NCBI RefSeq assembly: GCF_032854445.1
Contig: NC_088301.1
Coordinates: forward strand, 186,001 to 250,000
Length of the DNA: 64,000 nucleotides
Source: Liolophura sinensis
Lineage: Eukaryota; Mollusca; Polyplacophora; Chitonida; Chitonidae
Reading direction: 5' to 3'
Below the pieces are notes generated by a model, which worked only from the letters and a program-made list of their open reading frames with translations, was not told where the DNA came from and did no database searches. Positions within the stretch are counted from its first letter, which is position 1. Each line of letters opens with the position of its first letter. This document shows, piece by piece, positions 1 to 13,000 of the stretch. Position numbers and translations under genes: made by a program.

Positions 1-130
1 CTACCACACAACTTCCAACGCTTAGTTCACTGCTGGTACCACACAACTACTTGCCAATGCTTAGTTCACTGCTGGTACCACACAACTTCCAATGCTTAGT
101 TCACTGCAGGTACTAAAAACTTCCAATGCT
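1..130. repeat. ~36-bp tandem repeat at the left edge
   Basis: Four imperfect copies with core CCAATGCTTAGTTCACTG; the array probably continues outside the window. Confidence 0.8.
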
Positions 131-185
131 TTAACAGTTTACTGTAGGACACCTAAGAAAACTATGGAGGCATAAATGTAACACG

Positions 186-560
186 TAACCACACTTCACC
201 TCTCTTGGAACCAAAATTCACCCCCCTGGTAACCATGCTTCACCTCTCCAGGAACCACACTCCACCTCCTTGGAACCATGGTTCACCTCTCTTGGAACCA
301 AAATTCACCTCCCTGATAACCATGCTTCACCTCTCCAGGAACCAAACATCACCTCCCTGGTAACCCTGCTTCATCTCTCTTGGAAACCAAAATTCACTTT
401 CCTAGCAATCATGCTTCATCTCTCCAGGAACCAAACTTCACCTCTCCAGGAACCATGCTTCACCTCTCCTGGAACCAACACCTCACCTCTCAGGTAGCCA
501 TGCTTCACCTCTCCATGCAGCACACTTCACCTCCCTGGTAACCAATCTTCCCCTCCCTGG
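186..560. repeat. ~25-bp degenerate tandem array
   Basis: About 15 imperfect copies with core CACCTCTCCAGGAACCA. Intronic to PARPBP if its C-terminal exon lies further left. The open frame at 270-497 is a by-product. Confidence 0.75.
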
Positions 561-662
561 TCAAGGGCATTCCTGGTTGGTCAGTCACTGAGGACTACCA
601 ACAAGCTGCCATCATATTATACAAGTCACAAGGACATCATACAACATGTACATTTAATTACT

Positions 663-930
663 TTCATTTATTTATTTGATTGGTGTTTTACGCTGTACTC
701 AAGAATATTTCACTCATACGAGGGCAGCAAGCATTATGGTGGGTGGAATCCGGGCAGAGGCAGCGGGAAACCCACCGGCCATCCGCGGGTTGCCGACAGA
801 CCTTCGCACATAGGGCTGGAGAGGAAGCCAGCATGAGCTGGACTTGAACTCACAGCGACTGCACTGGTGAGAGGCTCCTGGGTCATTATGCTGCGCTAGC
901 GCACTAACCAACTGAGCTGTGGAGGCCCCA
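663..930 (-). mobile_element. tRNA-derived SINE, family 1, near full length
   Basis: On the minus strand it has a tRNA-like head (A-box-like CTCAGTTGGTTAG, B-box-like GAGTTCAAGTCC) and a tail with AATATTCTTGAGTACAGCG ending in AT-rich repeats. It sits just beyond the donor of PARPBP exon 9. Confidence 0.75.
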
Positions 931-953
931 CACCTAATTAACAAATTTCTTAC

Positions 954-1044
954 TTTAGACCGCTTCTGCTCTGCCACCTTTGCTTTCATGCGATCCCTCA
1001 AAGACTGGTTTAGTTTCTCTTCCACTTCTGGTTCTCCTGGTGAC
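954..1044 (-). CDS. PARPBP: PARPBP exon 9 (residues 482-512)
   Basis: Acceptor GCCTCAG/G (phase 2) and donor TCTAAA/GTAAGA (phase 0). Encodes SPGEPEVEEKLNQSLRDRM and a Lys/Arg-rich tail, matching the family's RSPTQ...PLRERI stretch across the exon 8/9 junction. A SINE begins 24 bp past the donor. Confidence 0.8.
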
Positions 1045-4000
1045 CTGAGGCAGCGAGATAGGCCTATTTAATGGGATTCTTGTTTCATATTGTATACTCA
1101 ACTCAGCAATTTTATACTTCATGAATACAATGACTGTCATTTCATAAGCAGGTGAACTACATCTGGCAACTTACTGACAAACTTTTCCACATGCTACTTC
1201 AATGACTTTCACGTAGAGGTCTTCACTGCATTGTTTATTTTTACCTAATTTTGCTTAGGCCATGGTGCCAGGGGGCGTGTAATTTGCTGCTGGTACCACT
1301 TAGAACACTTAGAATAAAACCTTAACTGAGGTAAACTGAAAAAAGGGCTTACTTCAACGGTTATGTGTGGCCATTTGCCAGCTATCACACAATTGTCGCT
1401 CCTATGGTTTTTCTCTCTATTTTGTACATCTTAATTATATTTAATGAACTTTAAACTGCATAAATCGCCACTACGGCATGGTTGTCCACTATTGTCAGCT
1501 AGGCCCCATGAGCAGTGAGAACAAGGCAACCTACTGTCACCTAGGTCCCTCGAGTGGCGAGAACAAGGGAATCTACAAGTCACCTGCCCAAGGAAGGGGA
1601 TTTAACTTGCACCTATCTCTGTGCCCTTGCGATTGAGAGACAAGTTTTTGTTATCATTCGGCCATGAGCTACTCCGTCAAACACTGCCTAAGTACCAACA
1701 GGTTAGTTTGTGCCCTTATCATATAACAGCCCACTAGCTAGCAGGAATTACATGCTATTATTTTTAGCTATGTATTATATATGCTACCATAATCCCTCGA
1801 ACTTTTCAGACATAAAATGGTAACTTTAAGTGAATTTATGCAAATTTTTATTTTATTTGGAGACAAAAGTACATTGGTTGGGTTGGCCAATTTCTGGGCT
1901 TCATAAAAAGTATAATTTTATCAGTCTACGCCGAGTAATGCCCTGACAAACTGCTCGAATAAACACCTCTGTGACGGCAAAAAAGTTGAAGAATTCAGTG
2001 TGTTCTACAAGCCAGATATACTAATTCTTTGAAGGCAAAAAAGATAAATATATAAATAAACCCTCACCTGAATTTTGTCAGGAGGCATGGGAAATGAACT
2101 GGTGTCTTTTGACTGGAGAATAGGTCCCCAAATATGTTGCCTGCATGAGCAGAAGTCTGTTTTGTGGCTCTTGATCTAAGAACATACGGATAATCTTCAG
2201 GGACTGTCTCCCTACCATGGTACCTCCACACCCTGCAGGCTGGCAAGGGAAGAGAATCAATTGCTAGGTATGTAATTAGCCACTATCATGTTAATTATAT
2301 TCCACAAATTTGTCAACCGCACTGTTACACATTAAACTTATAACTGATTTAATTCCAAAGGAAATGTCTGTGCTAATAAAGGAAATAACCACATGCTGAA
2401 AACAGTTACACAAGGAAAGTTATCACTGATAAAATGGCATTAGACTTGATGCTCGGTGAAAACTTTGACAAGGCTTTATTTACCCAAAGCTCTGTGTGTT
2501 TGTAAACTTTCCAGATTTCTCTTCACAGAAACATTACTGGAATGAAGACTGGAAACATCAAATCGCCGTGTCCTATTAACTCACAAGTTACGATGTACAA
2601 AAAAGCCAGCTTCTGAGCTCTATAATCAGCAGATTCATTTAATGAGCCCTAGGCTACAACTGGCTGAACGTATTTCCGGACTAAGACTCTATAATAGTGG
2701 ACCTTAGCTATATACTTATATCTGGACCAAGACTTAGTAATAGTGCACCTTAGCTATATACTTATATCTGGACCAAGACTTAGTAATAGTGGACCTTGGC
2801 TATATACTTATATCTGGACCAAGACTTGGTAATAGTGGACCTTGGCTATATACTTATATCTGGACTAAGACTTGGTAATAGTGAGCCTTGGCTATATACT
2901 TATATCTGGACCAAGACTTAGTAATGGTGGACCTTAGCTATATACTTATATCTGGACCAAGACTTAGTAATAGTGGACCTTTGCTATATACTTATATCTG
3001 GACCAAGACTTGGTAATAGTGGGCCTTGGCTATATACTTATATCTGGACCAAGACTTAGTAATAGTGGGCCTTGGCTATATACTTATATCTGGACCAAGA
3101 CTTAGTAACAGTGGACCTTGGCTATATACTTATATCTGGACCAAGACTTAGTAATAGTGGACCTTGGCTATATACTTATATCTGGACCAAGACTTAGTAA
3201 AAGTGGACCTTGGCTATATACTTATATCTGGACCAAGACTTAATAATAGTGGACCTTGGCTATATACTTATATCTGGACCAAGAGTTAGTAATAGTGGAC
3301 CTTGGCTATATACTTATATCTGGACCAAGAGTTAGTAATAGTGGACCTTGGCTATATACTTATATCTGGACTAAGACTTGGTAATAGTGGACCTTGGCTA
3401 TATACTTATATCTGGACCAAGACTTGGTAATAGTGGGCCTTGGCTATATACTTATATCTGGACCAAGAGTTAGTAATAGTGGACCTTGGCTATATACTTA
3501 TATCTGGACCAAGACTTAATAATAGTGGACCTTGGCTATATACTTATATCTGGACCAAGACTTAATAATAGTGGACCTTGGCTATATACTTATATCTGGA
3601 CCAAGAGTTAGTAATAGTGGACCTTGGCTATATACTTATATCTGGACCAAGAGTTAGTAATAGTGGACCTTGGCTATATACTTATATCTGGACCAAGAGT
3701 TAGTAATAGTGGACCTTAGCTATATACTTATATCTGGACCAAGAGTTAGTAATAGTGGACCTTGGCTATATACTTATATCTGGACCAAGAGTTAGTAATA
3801 GTGGACCTTGGCTATATACTTATATCTGGACCAAGACTTAGTAATAGTGGACCTTGGCTATATACTTATATCTGGACCAAGACTTAGTAATAGTGGACCT
3901 TGGCTATATACTTATATCTGGACCAAGAGTTAGTAATAGTGGACCTTGGCTATATACTTATATCTGGACCAAGAGTTAGTAATAGTGGACCTTAGCTATA

Positions 4001-7000
4001 TACTTATATCTGGACCAAGAGTTAGTAATAGTGGACCTTGGCTATATACTTTGATCACAACTAGAATGATTATTATCAGTATCTGACAAAGTATGGCGTA
4101 ATTTCTAATGAATAAACATAAACTGAAAAGCCGTTTGTTGATGAACCAGCTCTCAAACATGCCACTGATTAAGGACTGTTGTAGTCTGTGCATGGTTTAC
4201 TCAATCCATGCATCCATGTATCTATGTATCCACGTATCTATGTATCCATGTATCTATGTATCCATGTATCTATGTATCCATGTATCTATGTATTCATGTA
4301 TCCATGCATCCATGTATCCATGCATCTATGTATCCATGCATCCATGTATCTATGTATCCATGTATCCATGCATCCATGCATCTATGTATCCATGTATCCA
4401 TGTATCTATGTATCTATGTATCCATGTATCTATGTATCCATGTATCTATGTATTCATGTATCCATGCATCCATGTATCCATGCATCTATGTATCCATGCA
4501 TCCATGTATCTATGTATCCATGTATCCATGCATCTATGTATCCATGTATCTATGTATCTATGTATCCATGTATCTATGTATCCATGTATCTATGTATTCA
4601 TGTATCCATGCATCCATGTATCCATGCATCTATGTATCCATGCATCCATGTATCTATGTATCCATGTATCCATGCATCCATGTATCTATGTATCCATGCA
4701 TCCATGTATCCATGCATCCATGTATCCATGCATCCATGTATATATGTATCCATGCATCCATGTATCCATGCATCCATGTATCCATGTATCCATGCATCTA
4801 TGTATCCATGCATCCATGTATCTATGCATCCATGTATCCATGTATCTATGTATCCATGCATCCATGTATCCATGCATCCATGTATCTATGTATCCATGCA
4901 TCCATGTATCCATGTATCTATGTATCCATGTATCCATGTATCCATGCATCCATGTATCCATGCATCCATGTATCCATGCATCCATGTATCTATGTATCCA
5001 TGCATCCATGTATCTATGTATCCATGCATCTATGTATCCATGTATCTATGTATCCATGTATCCATGCATCCATGTATCCATGCATCCATGTATCTATGTA
5101 TCCATGCATCCATGTATCCATGCATCCATGTATCCATGCATCTATGTATCCATGCATCCATGTATCTATGCATCCATGTATCCATGTATCCATGCATCCA
5201 TGTATCTATGTATCCATGCATCCATGTATCCATGCATCCATGTATCTATGTATCCATGCATCCATGTATCCATGTATCCATGTATCTATGTATCCATGCA
5301 TCCATGTATCTATGTATCCATGTATCCATGTATCTATGTATCCATGTATCCATGTATCCATGTATCCATGCATCCATGTATCTATGTATCCATGCATCCA
5401 TGTATCTATGTATCCATGTATCTATGTATCCATGCCAGGGAAACTGGTCTGGTTCAGCTTCTGCAGCACATGTTTTCTTTCTGAACACACAATTAATGTA
5501 AGCTACACATATGAATAATGTGTAACATGCCTGTCTTAATATTTTTCAGTATTGTTCAAAAGTTTTATTTTTACTGATATTTGCTTCATTTATTCTTTAA
5601 AAGTGACAAGAATGGCAACTACAATCACCCATACATATACATTTTAACTTAGTAGGCCTACCTGCAGGTGAGATTTTTAGACCGAAAATTAGTAATTCAT
5701 CCCTTAAAGCTAATTGAATTGTAAAATTACCACATTAATGTGATTTTCACCTTGTTCCCCTATACACACATCTACATACTTGAATGTCCATGCAGCAGAT
5801 AAATGATTTATTTAAAATATTTTTAAGTTTGAGTGAGTGCTTGGGGTTTAACGCCGTACTCAACAATTTTTCAGTCATATGACGACGAAGGAATCCTTAG
5901 GGTGCATGTACGTGTAATGTGCCTCCTTGCTGCAGGACAGATTTCCACCGCTGTTTTATTTAGTGCTGCTTGACTGAGACGACTTACCGAAGGCATGTAA
6001 GCCGCCCCGTCCGAGCCATTATACTGATACGGGTCAACCAGTCGTTGCACTATCCCCTTCAGGCTGAACGCCAAGCGAGGAAGTTACAACTTCCTCTTTT
6101 AAAGTCTTAGGTGTGACTTGATCAAGGATTGATCCTGGATCTACCGGTCGATTGCAAACTGATAATTTTTACACTGTTTCTCAGTCACCTTTGAGCTGAT
6201 TTTATCTATATAATTTCTTATGCAAAGTAATGTGGTTTTGAGTCATTCCTATAAATTTGATGAAAAACCAATTCAGAGGTGAAATATTTTAATAAATTTG
6301 CTATGATTTCACTTCACACACACTATCCCGCAAGATCTAAAGAAACATGAATACTGACGCAGATTTAATGCATTTTTTATGAAAGAAGAATCATTCAAAG
6401 GGTAATTTTGCATTCTTCTGCTCTAAAGATTTTTTTTCAGTTGAAAATGGTTTTAAACACTGTCAATTATGAATAACACACCAAATATTAACAAAATGTC
6501 TTTATCATCTGTCAAGTTTTATTTGGGGGGGGGGGGGGGGACTGAGATTTATGTCTTCGAAAACAAGCCATCATTCACTCACTATGACCACAGATTATCT
6601 TCTTGAAGTTTTGAATTTTCTTTTTAAAATCCACAACTTTCAGACAACATAGTGTTTTCAGTCCTCAAAATTAGTGGAGAAAAGACAAACAATGTTTAAG
6701 TTTTATTCAACTGCGTTGGACCAGTTGCCAAATAAGGAATACAGTATGTGAACCCTTTTGCCATAAAAGGAATCACCGAGGGTGTGACTTAGTGGAAGCC
6801 ATAAACCACAATTTCACTAACTGGTTTGGACTATAATAGCGTATGGCTCGGGAGTGGAAATATTAAAGTGGTAGTGTGAGAAACATGGATACAAAACAAC
6901 AGCTCAAGAACTGAAATCCTGAATTTGGTAGCGGACGACGACACTCACTACAAGCCAGCTGAAAACCTCAGAACCAAATGACTTCATTGTTGTTTAATGC

Positions 7001-10000
7001 CATATACTAAAATGAGCGTAACTATATCGACCTTCTGAACTGTAAGTGACTGACAGGTACAATGTACGATAATGCTGTTAAATCAAAATTATCACATTTA
7101 TTTTGCCCTGTTTGCAATGTGAATCCACATGGTTTTATGGATTCCGGGGCGATTGGTTGGACAAGATATGTATGAGAATATTCCTAAAGCCAAACCCTGT
7201 GTGACATTCCCACTGGGTGACATTCCCGCTGGGTGACATCCCCACTGTGTGACATCCCCACTGGGTGACATTCCCACTGTGTGACATCCCCACTGGGTGA
7301 CATCCCCACTGTGTGACATCCCCAATGGGTGACATTCCCACTGGGTGACATCCCCACTGGGTGACATCCCCACTGCGCGACATCCCCACTGGGTGACATC
7401 CCAACTGGGTGACATCCCCACTGGGTGACATCCCCACTGGGTGACATCCCCACTGCGTGACATCCCCACTACGTGACATCCCCACTGCATGACATCCCCC
7501 TGTATCACATCCAAACCACACATACCTTATCTGGGGTAAGAAGGCTGGCCTGGTCTATCTGGGCTATGATTTCTGCTAACGCCTGCTGTATTCTCTCTGC
7601 ACAGGACTCAATGCTGCTACTTCTCAGCCGGTTTTCCTTGTTACGTAAGAAGGCATTCTTCAGCACATTGACTACTCTTCTACATGCAGACCTGGAAAAC
7701 CAACAAGGTCACCAGGCTTTCTTTACATGTACATGTACTATTTCTTCAATCAGTGTACATGTAAAATTGTCACAACATCTAACTCATGCATTCTTCAACT
7801 AATAATTCATCATCAATGGCTGCGAAATTCACATTTTGTCATGCTTTTCCAAAATGGTGGTAAGAAAAATAAACGATTGAGGGCTGAGCACATGAGCAAT
7901 ACATCAGCCATTCCGCAGCCACTATACTGAAGATACGTTGTAATGCATCTGTCTGAACTAAATGTCTGCTGCTTAGCAAAAGACTGGAGATTTACTCTAT
8001 AAACCCTGGTATTGGTGACACACGTGATCAAATAGCATGATAACTACATGTGTGATCAAATAGCATGACAACTACATGTGTGATCAAATTGCACGATAAC
8101 TACGTGTGATCAAACAGCATGATAGTTACATGTGTGATCAAATAGCATGATAGCTACATGTGTGATCAATTAGCATGATAACTATATTTGTGATCAAATA
8201 GCATGATAACTACATGTGTGATCAAACTGCATGATAACTACGTGTGTGATCAAACTGCATGATAACTACATGTAAATAAGGAGTAAACAGGTACATCTGA
8301 AATACAGAAGCTTATAAAAACAAGCTGCAGGTCAGTGAACAACGGGCATGTAGGTGATGCCATGCAAGAATTAATGAGGCTTTACAAGCTGGGCACTGTA
8401 AACTTCTCTTCCCAATGCCTGCTGAACCCTAAGCAAAACTGTCCTCCACTCAAGCCCCCTTCCCAATACCACATCAACGAGACAACAACATACAATAAAC
8501 ATTAGTTTAACTGATGAAGTTTGATGAGGGTTGCTGATACCTGGCATCTGTATCCTCCTCCAGTATGGTCTGCAGCTTCTGCATCAGGTCGGAGAAGTCT
8601 CCCATGCCTTTGACATGCTGTGCCAGGGGGCAGCACTTGTCTGGGGCATAACCCTTACCCCCAAGCCTGAGTCTGGTGATGAAGGACGTTGCTGTCTGAA
8701 AACATACAATACTGTTTTCATTGCTTCATGTACATCGCTTCAAGTGTAAAATAGCCGAGCAATACACGGACAGGAGATAACTAACATACAACAACAAGTA
8801 CTGTTCATCTTTCAGATTGAAATCCAAAGTGTGACAAGCAAAAAACTGAATTCAGACATAGGCCTCTTTGCTATAAGCCACCGACAGCCGAGAGAATCTG
8901 TGTATTGACAAGCTATGACAGGGCAGTATACTGTGACTACAGAACCAATCTCCAACCAAAACAGTTAGCCTGCTATTACATTCAGTTTAGCAAGAAACTT
9001 AATGTCATTTAATGCTATACTTAAAAAGTTTTCATTTAATCCCTGTCTGTCCGTTTTTACAGATGAAGGAATACCCAAGCGCCAGGGATAAACTGCAGAC
9101 CTCTGGCAATTTACTGACCAACTTTTACAACAAAGATACTTGAGGAATCTGTAAATTCCCCATACAAGCCCAGGATTGAACTTGTACCTGATGCGCCCTT
9201 AATACATACCTGGTACATTGGCATGTTTTTCAACCTGGCATATCTCTTGAGGTCTGTGAAGGCTGCGTGATTAAGATCTCTGTGAGGGGTATTGACAACC
9301 CGTGCTAAGGCCATTTCACTTCTCGAGTTTACCAACAGCTCCAAATATGACAAGACTGCACTATGCACGTAGCTCTACAAAACAAGCACATGTTACATCA
9401 TATTTATCTCAGGGTTTTTAATCAAAAGCTTTGCTTTCACAGATGTAGTAAGGCAGACATACTGTAATGTTGATACCAAAAATGATCAATATGTTAATTA
9501 GCTATCTGAAAAAAATGCTGCTCAGTCTCCACATTCCTATACATGTAATGAATAATTTGACTGTCAGCATATATGTAAAATGAAAATACATATGTATTAC
9601 CTCTGTTGCAGACTTGTGTGGTGTGATAAAACTTTTCCTGCCAAAGTTCTCTCCCTTGCTAGACTTCTTCAGGGTCTGTTGTAATGTTGATGGTACCAAG
9701 GAGATGTCAGGTGGCCGGTCTGGGGTCCCTAAACATGTGCTCATCTGGACATCATACACTTGTGCCTGTTTACACAGCATCCCCAACATCAGTTCCTGTC
9801 ACAAGGAAGTGTACACAGTAAGCTATACACCTAAACATGTGCTCATCTGGATGTCATACACTTGTGCCTGTTTACACAGCATCCCAACATCAGTTCCTGT
9901 CATAAGGAAGTGAACACAGTAAGCTATACACCTAAACATGTGCTCATCTGGATGTCATACACTTGTGCCTGTTTACACAGCATGCCCAACATCAGTTCCT

Positions 10001-13000
10001 GTCAAAAGGAAGTGTACACAGTAAGCTATACACCTAAACATGTGCTCATCTGGATGTCATACACTTGTGCCTGTTTACACATCATCCCAACATCAGTTCC
10101 TGTCATAAGGAAGTGTACACAGTAAGCTATACACCTAGACATGTGCTCATCTGGACATCATACACTTGTGCCTGTTTACACAGCATCCCAACATCAGTTC
10201 CTGTCATAAGGCAGTGTGCACAGTAAGCTATACACCTAAACATGTTCTCATCTGGATGCCATACACTTGTGCCTGTTTACACAGCATCCCCAACATCAGT
10301 TCCTGTCAAAAGGAAGTGTACACAGTAAGCTATACACCTAAACATGTGCTCATCTGGATGTCATACACTTGTGCCTGTTCACACAGTCATACACTTGTGC
10401 CTGTTTACACAGCATCCCCAACATCAGTTCCTGTCAAAAGGAAGTGTTCACAGTAAGCTATACACCTAGACATGTGCTCATCTGGATGCCATACACTTGT
10501 GCCTGTTTACACAGCATCCCCAACATCAGCGCCTGTCATAAGGAAGTGCACACAGTAAGCTATACACCTAAACATGTACTCATCTACTCACAACAGGTCT
10601 CTTGCTTACTAAGATGGGGCAGATGTGTTAACAAATGTGTCACTGCAGTGCTGGATAGGTAATTTGGAGCTATGTACTTAAATTTCAACCTGTAAACAAA
10701 GCTTTGTCTAAAAATACCGCTTTAATAGTGTAGTCCAGCTTTAATAGTGTGAGGTAACTTTATTACTGTGGGGCAGATTTAACACTGTGGGGAAACTTTA
10801 ATAGTGCGAGGTAACTTTATTGTTGTGGGGCAGATTTAACACTGTGGGGAAACTTTAATAGTGTGAGGTAACTTTATTGTTGTGGGGCAGATTTAACAGT
10901 GTGAGGTAACTTTATTATTGTGGGACAGATTTAACACTGTGGGGCAACTTTAATAGTGTGAGGTAACTTTATTGTTGTGGGGCAGATATAACACTGTGGG
11001 GCAACTTTAAAAGTAAAAAACACATTTATACAACCTATACCTTAAATGAGAGAGCTATACTTAAGGTTAAATAAAATATCTAAATTTTCTGTCAGCAACA
11101 CTTATTATTTGAGTATTTAACAGTTAAATATTCAAGGCTTAGAAGTCTCATTTACGCTGCCATTTGAACAGATTATATATGTCATCATGCTTAGCTTTGC
11201 CCACCAGCTCATTAGGACAAGGCATTCCAGACGAATTTTGGCAGACAACAACTCTCTAAACATTCCAAACTCTTTCTTTTTAGTTTTGGCTTTCATAGAC
11301 CTTAAAATCCATGATTATCACGATATACATACATATTTAGCTGGCTGGAAATCTACGTTATTCATATGGTAAGAGTAAAACGTTAAGCACCTTGACATCG
11401 CATTGAATATTCAACAGGTGGAAAGGAGGCTTTTCACTGGATAAGCCTAAAACATGTCGGGACTTTGCAGAAAATGGCAATGTTCTAAAACCATATTTCT
11501 CTTTAATGAAAGGTTAAAAAAAACCTAAAACACAGTTTGTAGAGCGCTTTCATTTAAGATATAGTTTGTATAAATGTGCTCTATTCTTTTAATGCTTTTG
11601 CAGCTTTAATAATGGAATGAAGCCTCGATCGTACCTCTTCAGCACTTCTCTCCGGACCCAGTACAACAATGAAACTGTGCTCCTGAAACTCCCTTTGCAA
11701 GCTTTCATTGTGTTCTAGTTCTCTGACCACAGCCAAATACACATCTGTCATGTCGGAGTAATTACTGTGAGACAGAAAGTCCTGGTATAATTGTAAAACC
11801 TCTTCGTGTTGAGATGTAGAGGAGGATGGCTTGTCTTCACGGTATGAGTCACTGGCTGAATGGGTGGTTCTTAGCCTCAATACATGCTTGTTCATCTGAA
11901 GAACTGAACTGGCCTCAACATCAAAGTCTCCAACGGCCTAAAATGCAAACACAGGACACATATCTCAGATCAGCTTTTCTACATGACAAATCCAACCTCT
12001 AAAATAACTATTTCGTTCTTGATGAAGCTCATCACTTTCCCTGATTTTGCGAGTTCTATTCGTCTTAGAAAAATGTTTTGGGTGTGAATTTTGGATCAAA
12101 TTCAGCAGGTTTTATTACCCCCTGAGGTATGAGTGACTTATCTGCTAACACCTATCCACAAACGACACCTCTTCTGACGGACACATTAAATTTAATTAAC
12201 TTCAAAAGGCAAGACAGGACATATCTTGATGTGGATTGTGGAGCATGGACTGTGATTTCATGGGCTGCTGACCTGTTTCTGTCTCTCAGCCAGGACTAGT
12301 TGTAAAGCCACAAGCTGGTCATCCTTGGAGAGAATGGTGATGCGCTCATTCCTATGCAGTACATACTTCCTGAACAAAGCCAGGTAGAAGGCGGACAGGC
12401 TCCTTCCTCGTACAGATGGGTCAGGAGCAGCAAAGACAATCTGCGGTGCTGAAGGTAAACGCTGGAGACATCAGTAACAGTAACAGTAACATGTTTTGCA
12501 TTTCTACTATTCACAGTAGTGTATAAACCTTGTATCAAGCGGGTCCTCATGCTAAGGCATTTGTCTGTTTGTTTCCATACATGATTGGTGTTTTATGCCG
12601 TACTCAAAAATACTTCACAGACGTCGGATGTGTGGGTATAAAATAAGGTAGAGCCAATGTGAAATGCACAAGCATTTGCAGGTTGGTGGCAGACCTTAGC
12701 ACGTACCACAGCAGAGGAAACCATGAGCTGGACTTGAACTCACAGTGAACTGCATTGTTGAGAGGCTCCTGGGTCACTGTGTTGCACTAGCACTCTCAAC
12801 ATGGAGGCACCAGCATATTTGTAGCAGTGTCAGTACAATACCAAAGACTTGGCAAATGACTCATTTACAGTAGCGTGTTTCTGCTGCCGTTCCGCCTAGC
12901 CACATCACGCCACCACGCATATCTGCTAGGGTTGATTCCAAGAAAGAAACATGAAGAGCTCCACATTAAAATAGGAGTGTAGACAGGTGGTTTGCTGACC

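Noticed and set aside
714..1025. 103-codon minus-strand frame read as one gene
   Set aside because: Only its first 24 codons are coding (PARPBP exon 9); the rest is read-through past a donor into a SINE.
4108..5518. Open frames of 436-458 codons with Met-Tyr-Pro-Cys-Ile-type repeats
   Set aside because: They arise in all three forward frames and on the reverse strand because the 8-bp repeat lacks stops. Intronic to PARPBP; no independent start or coding signature.
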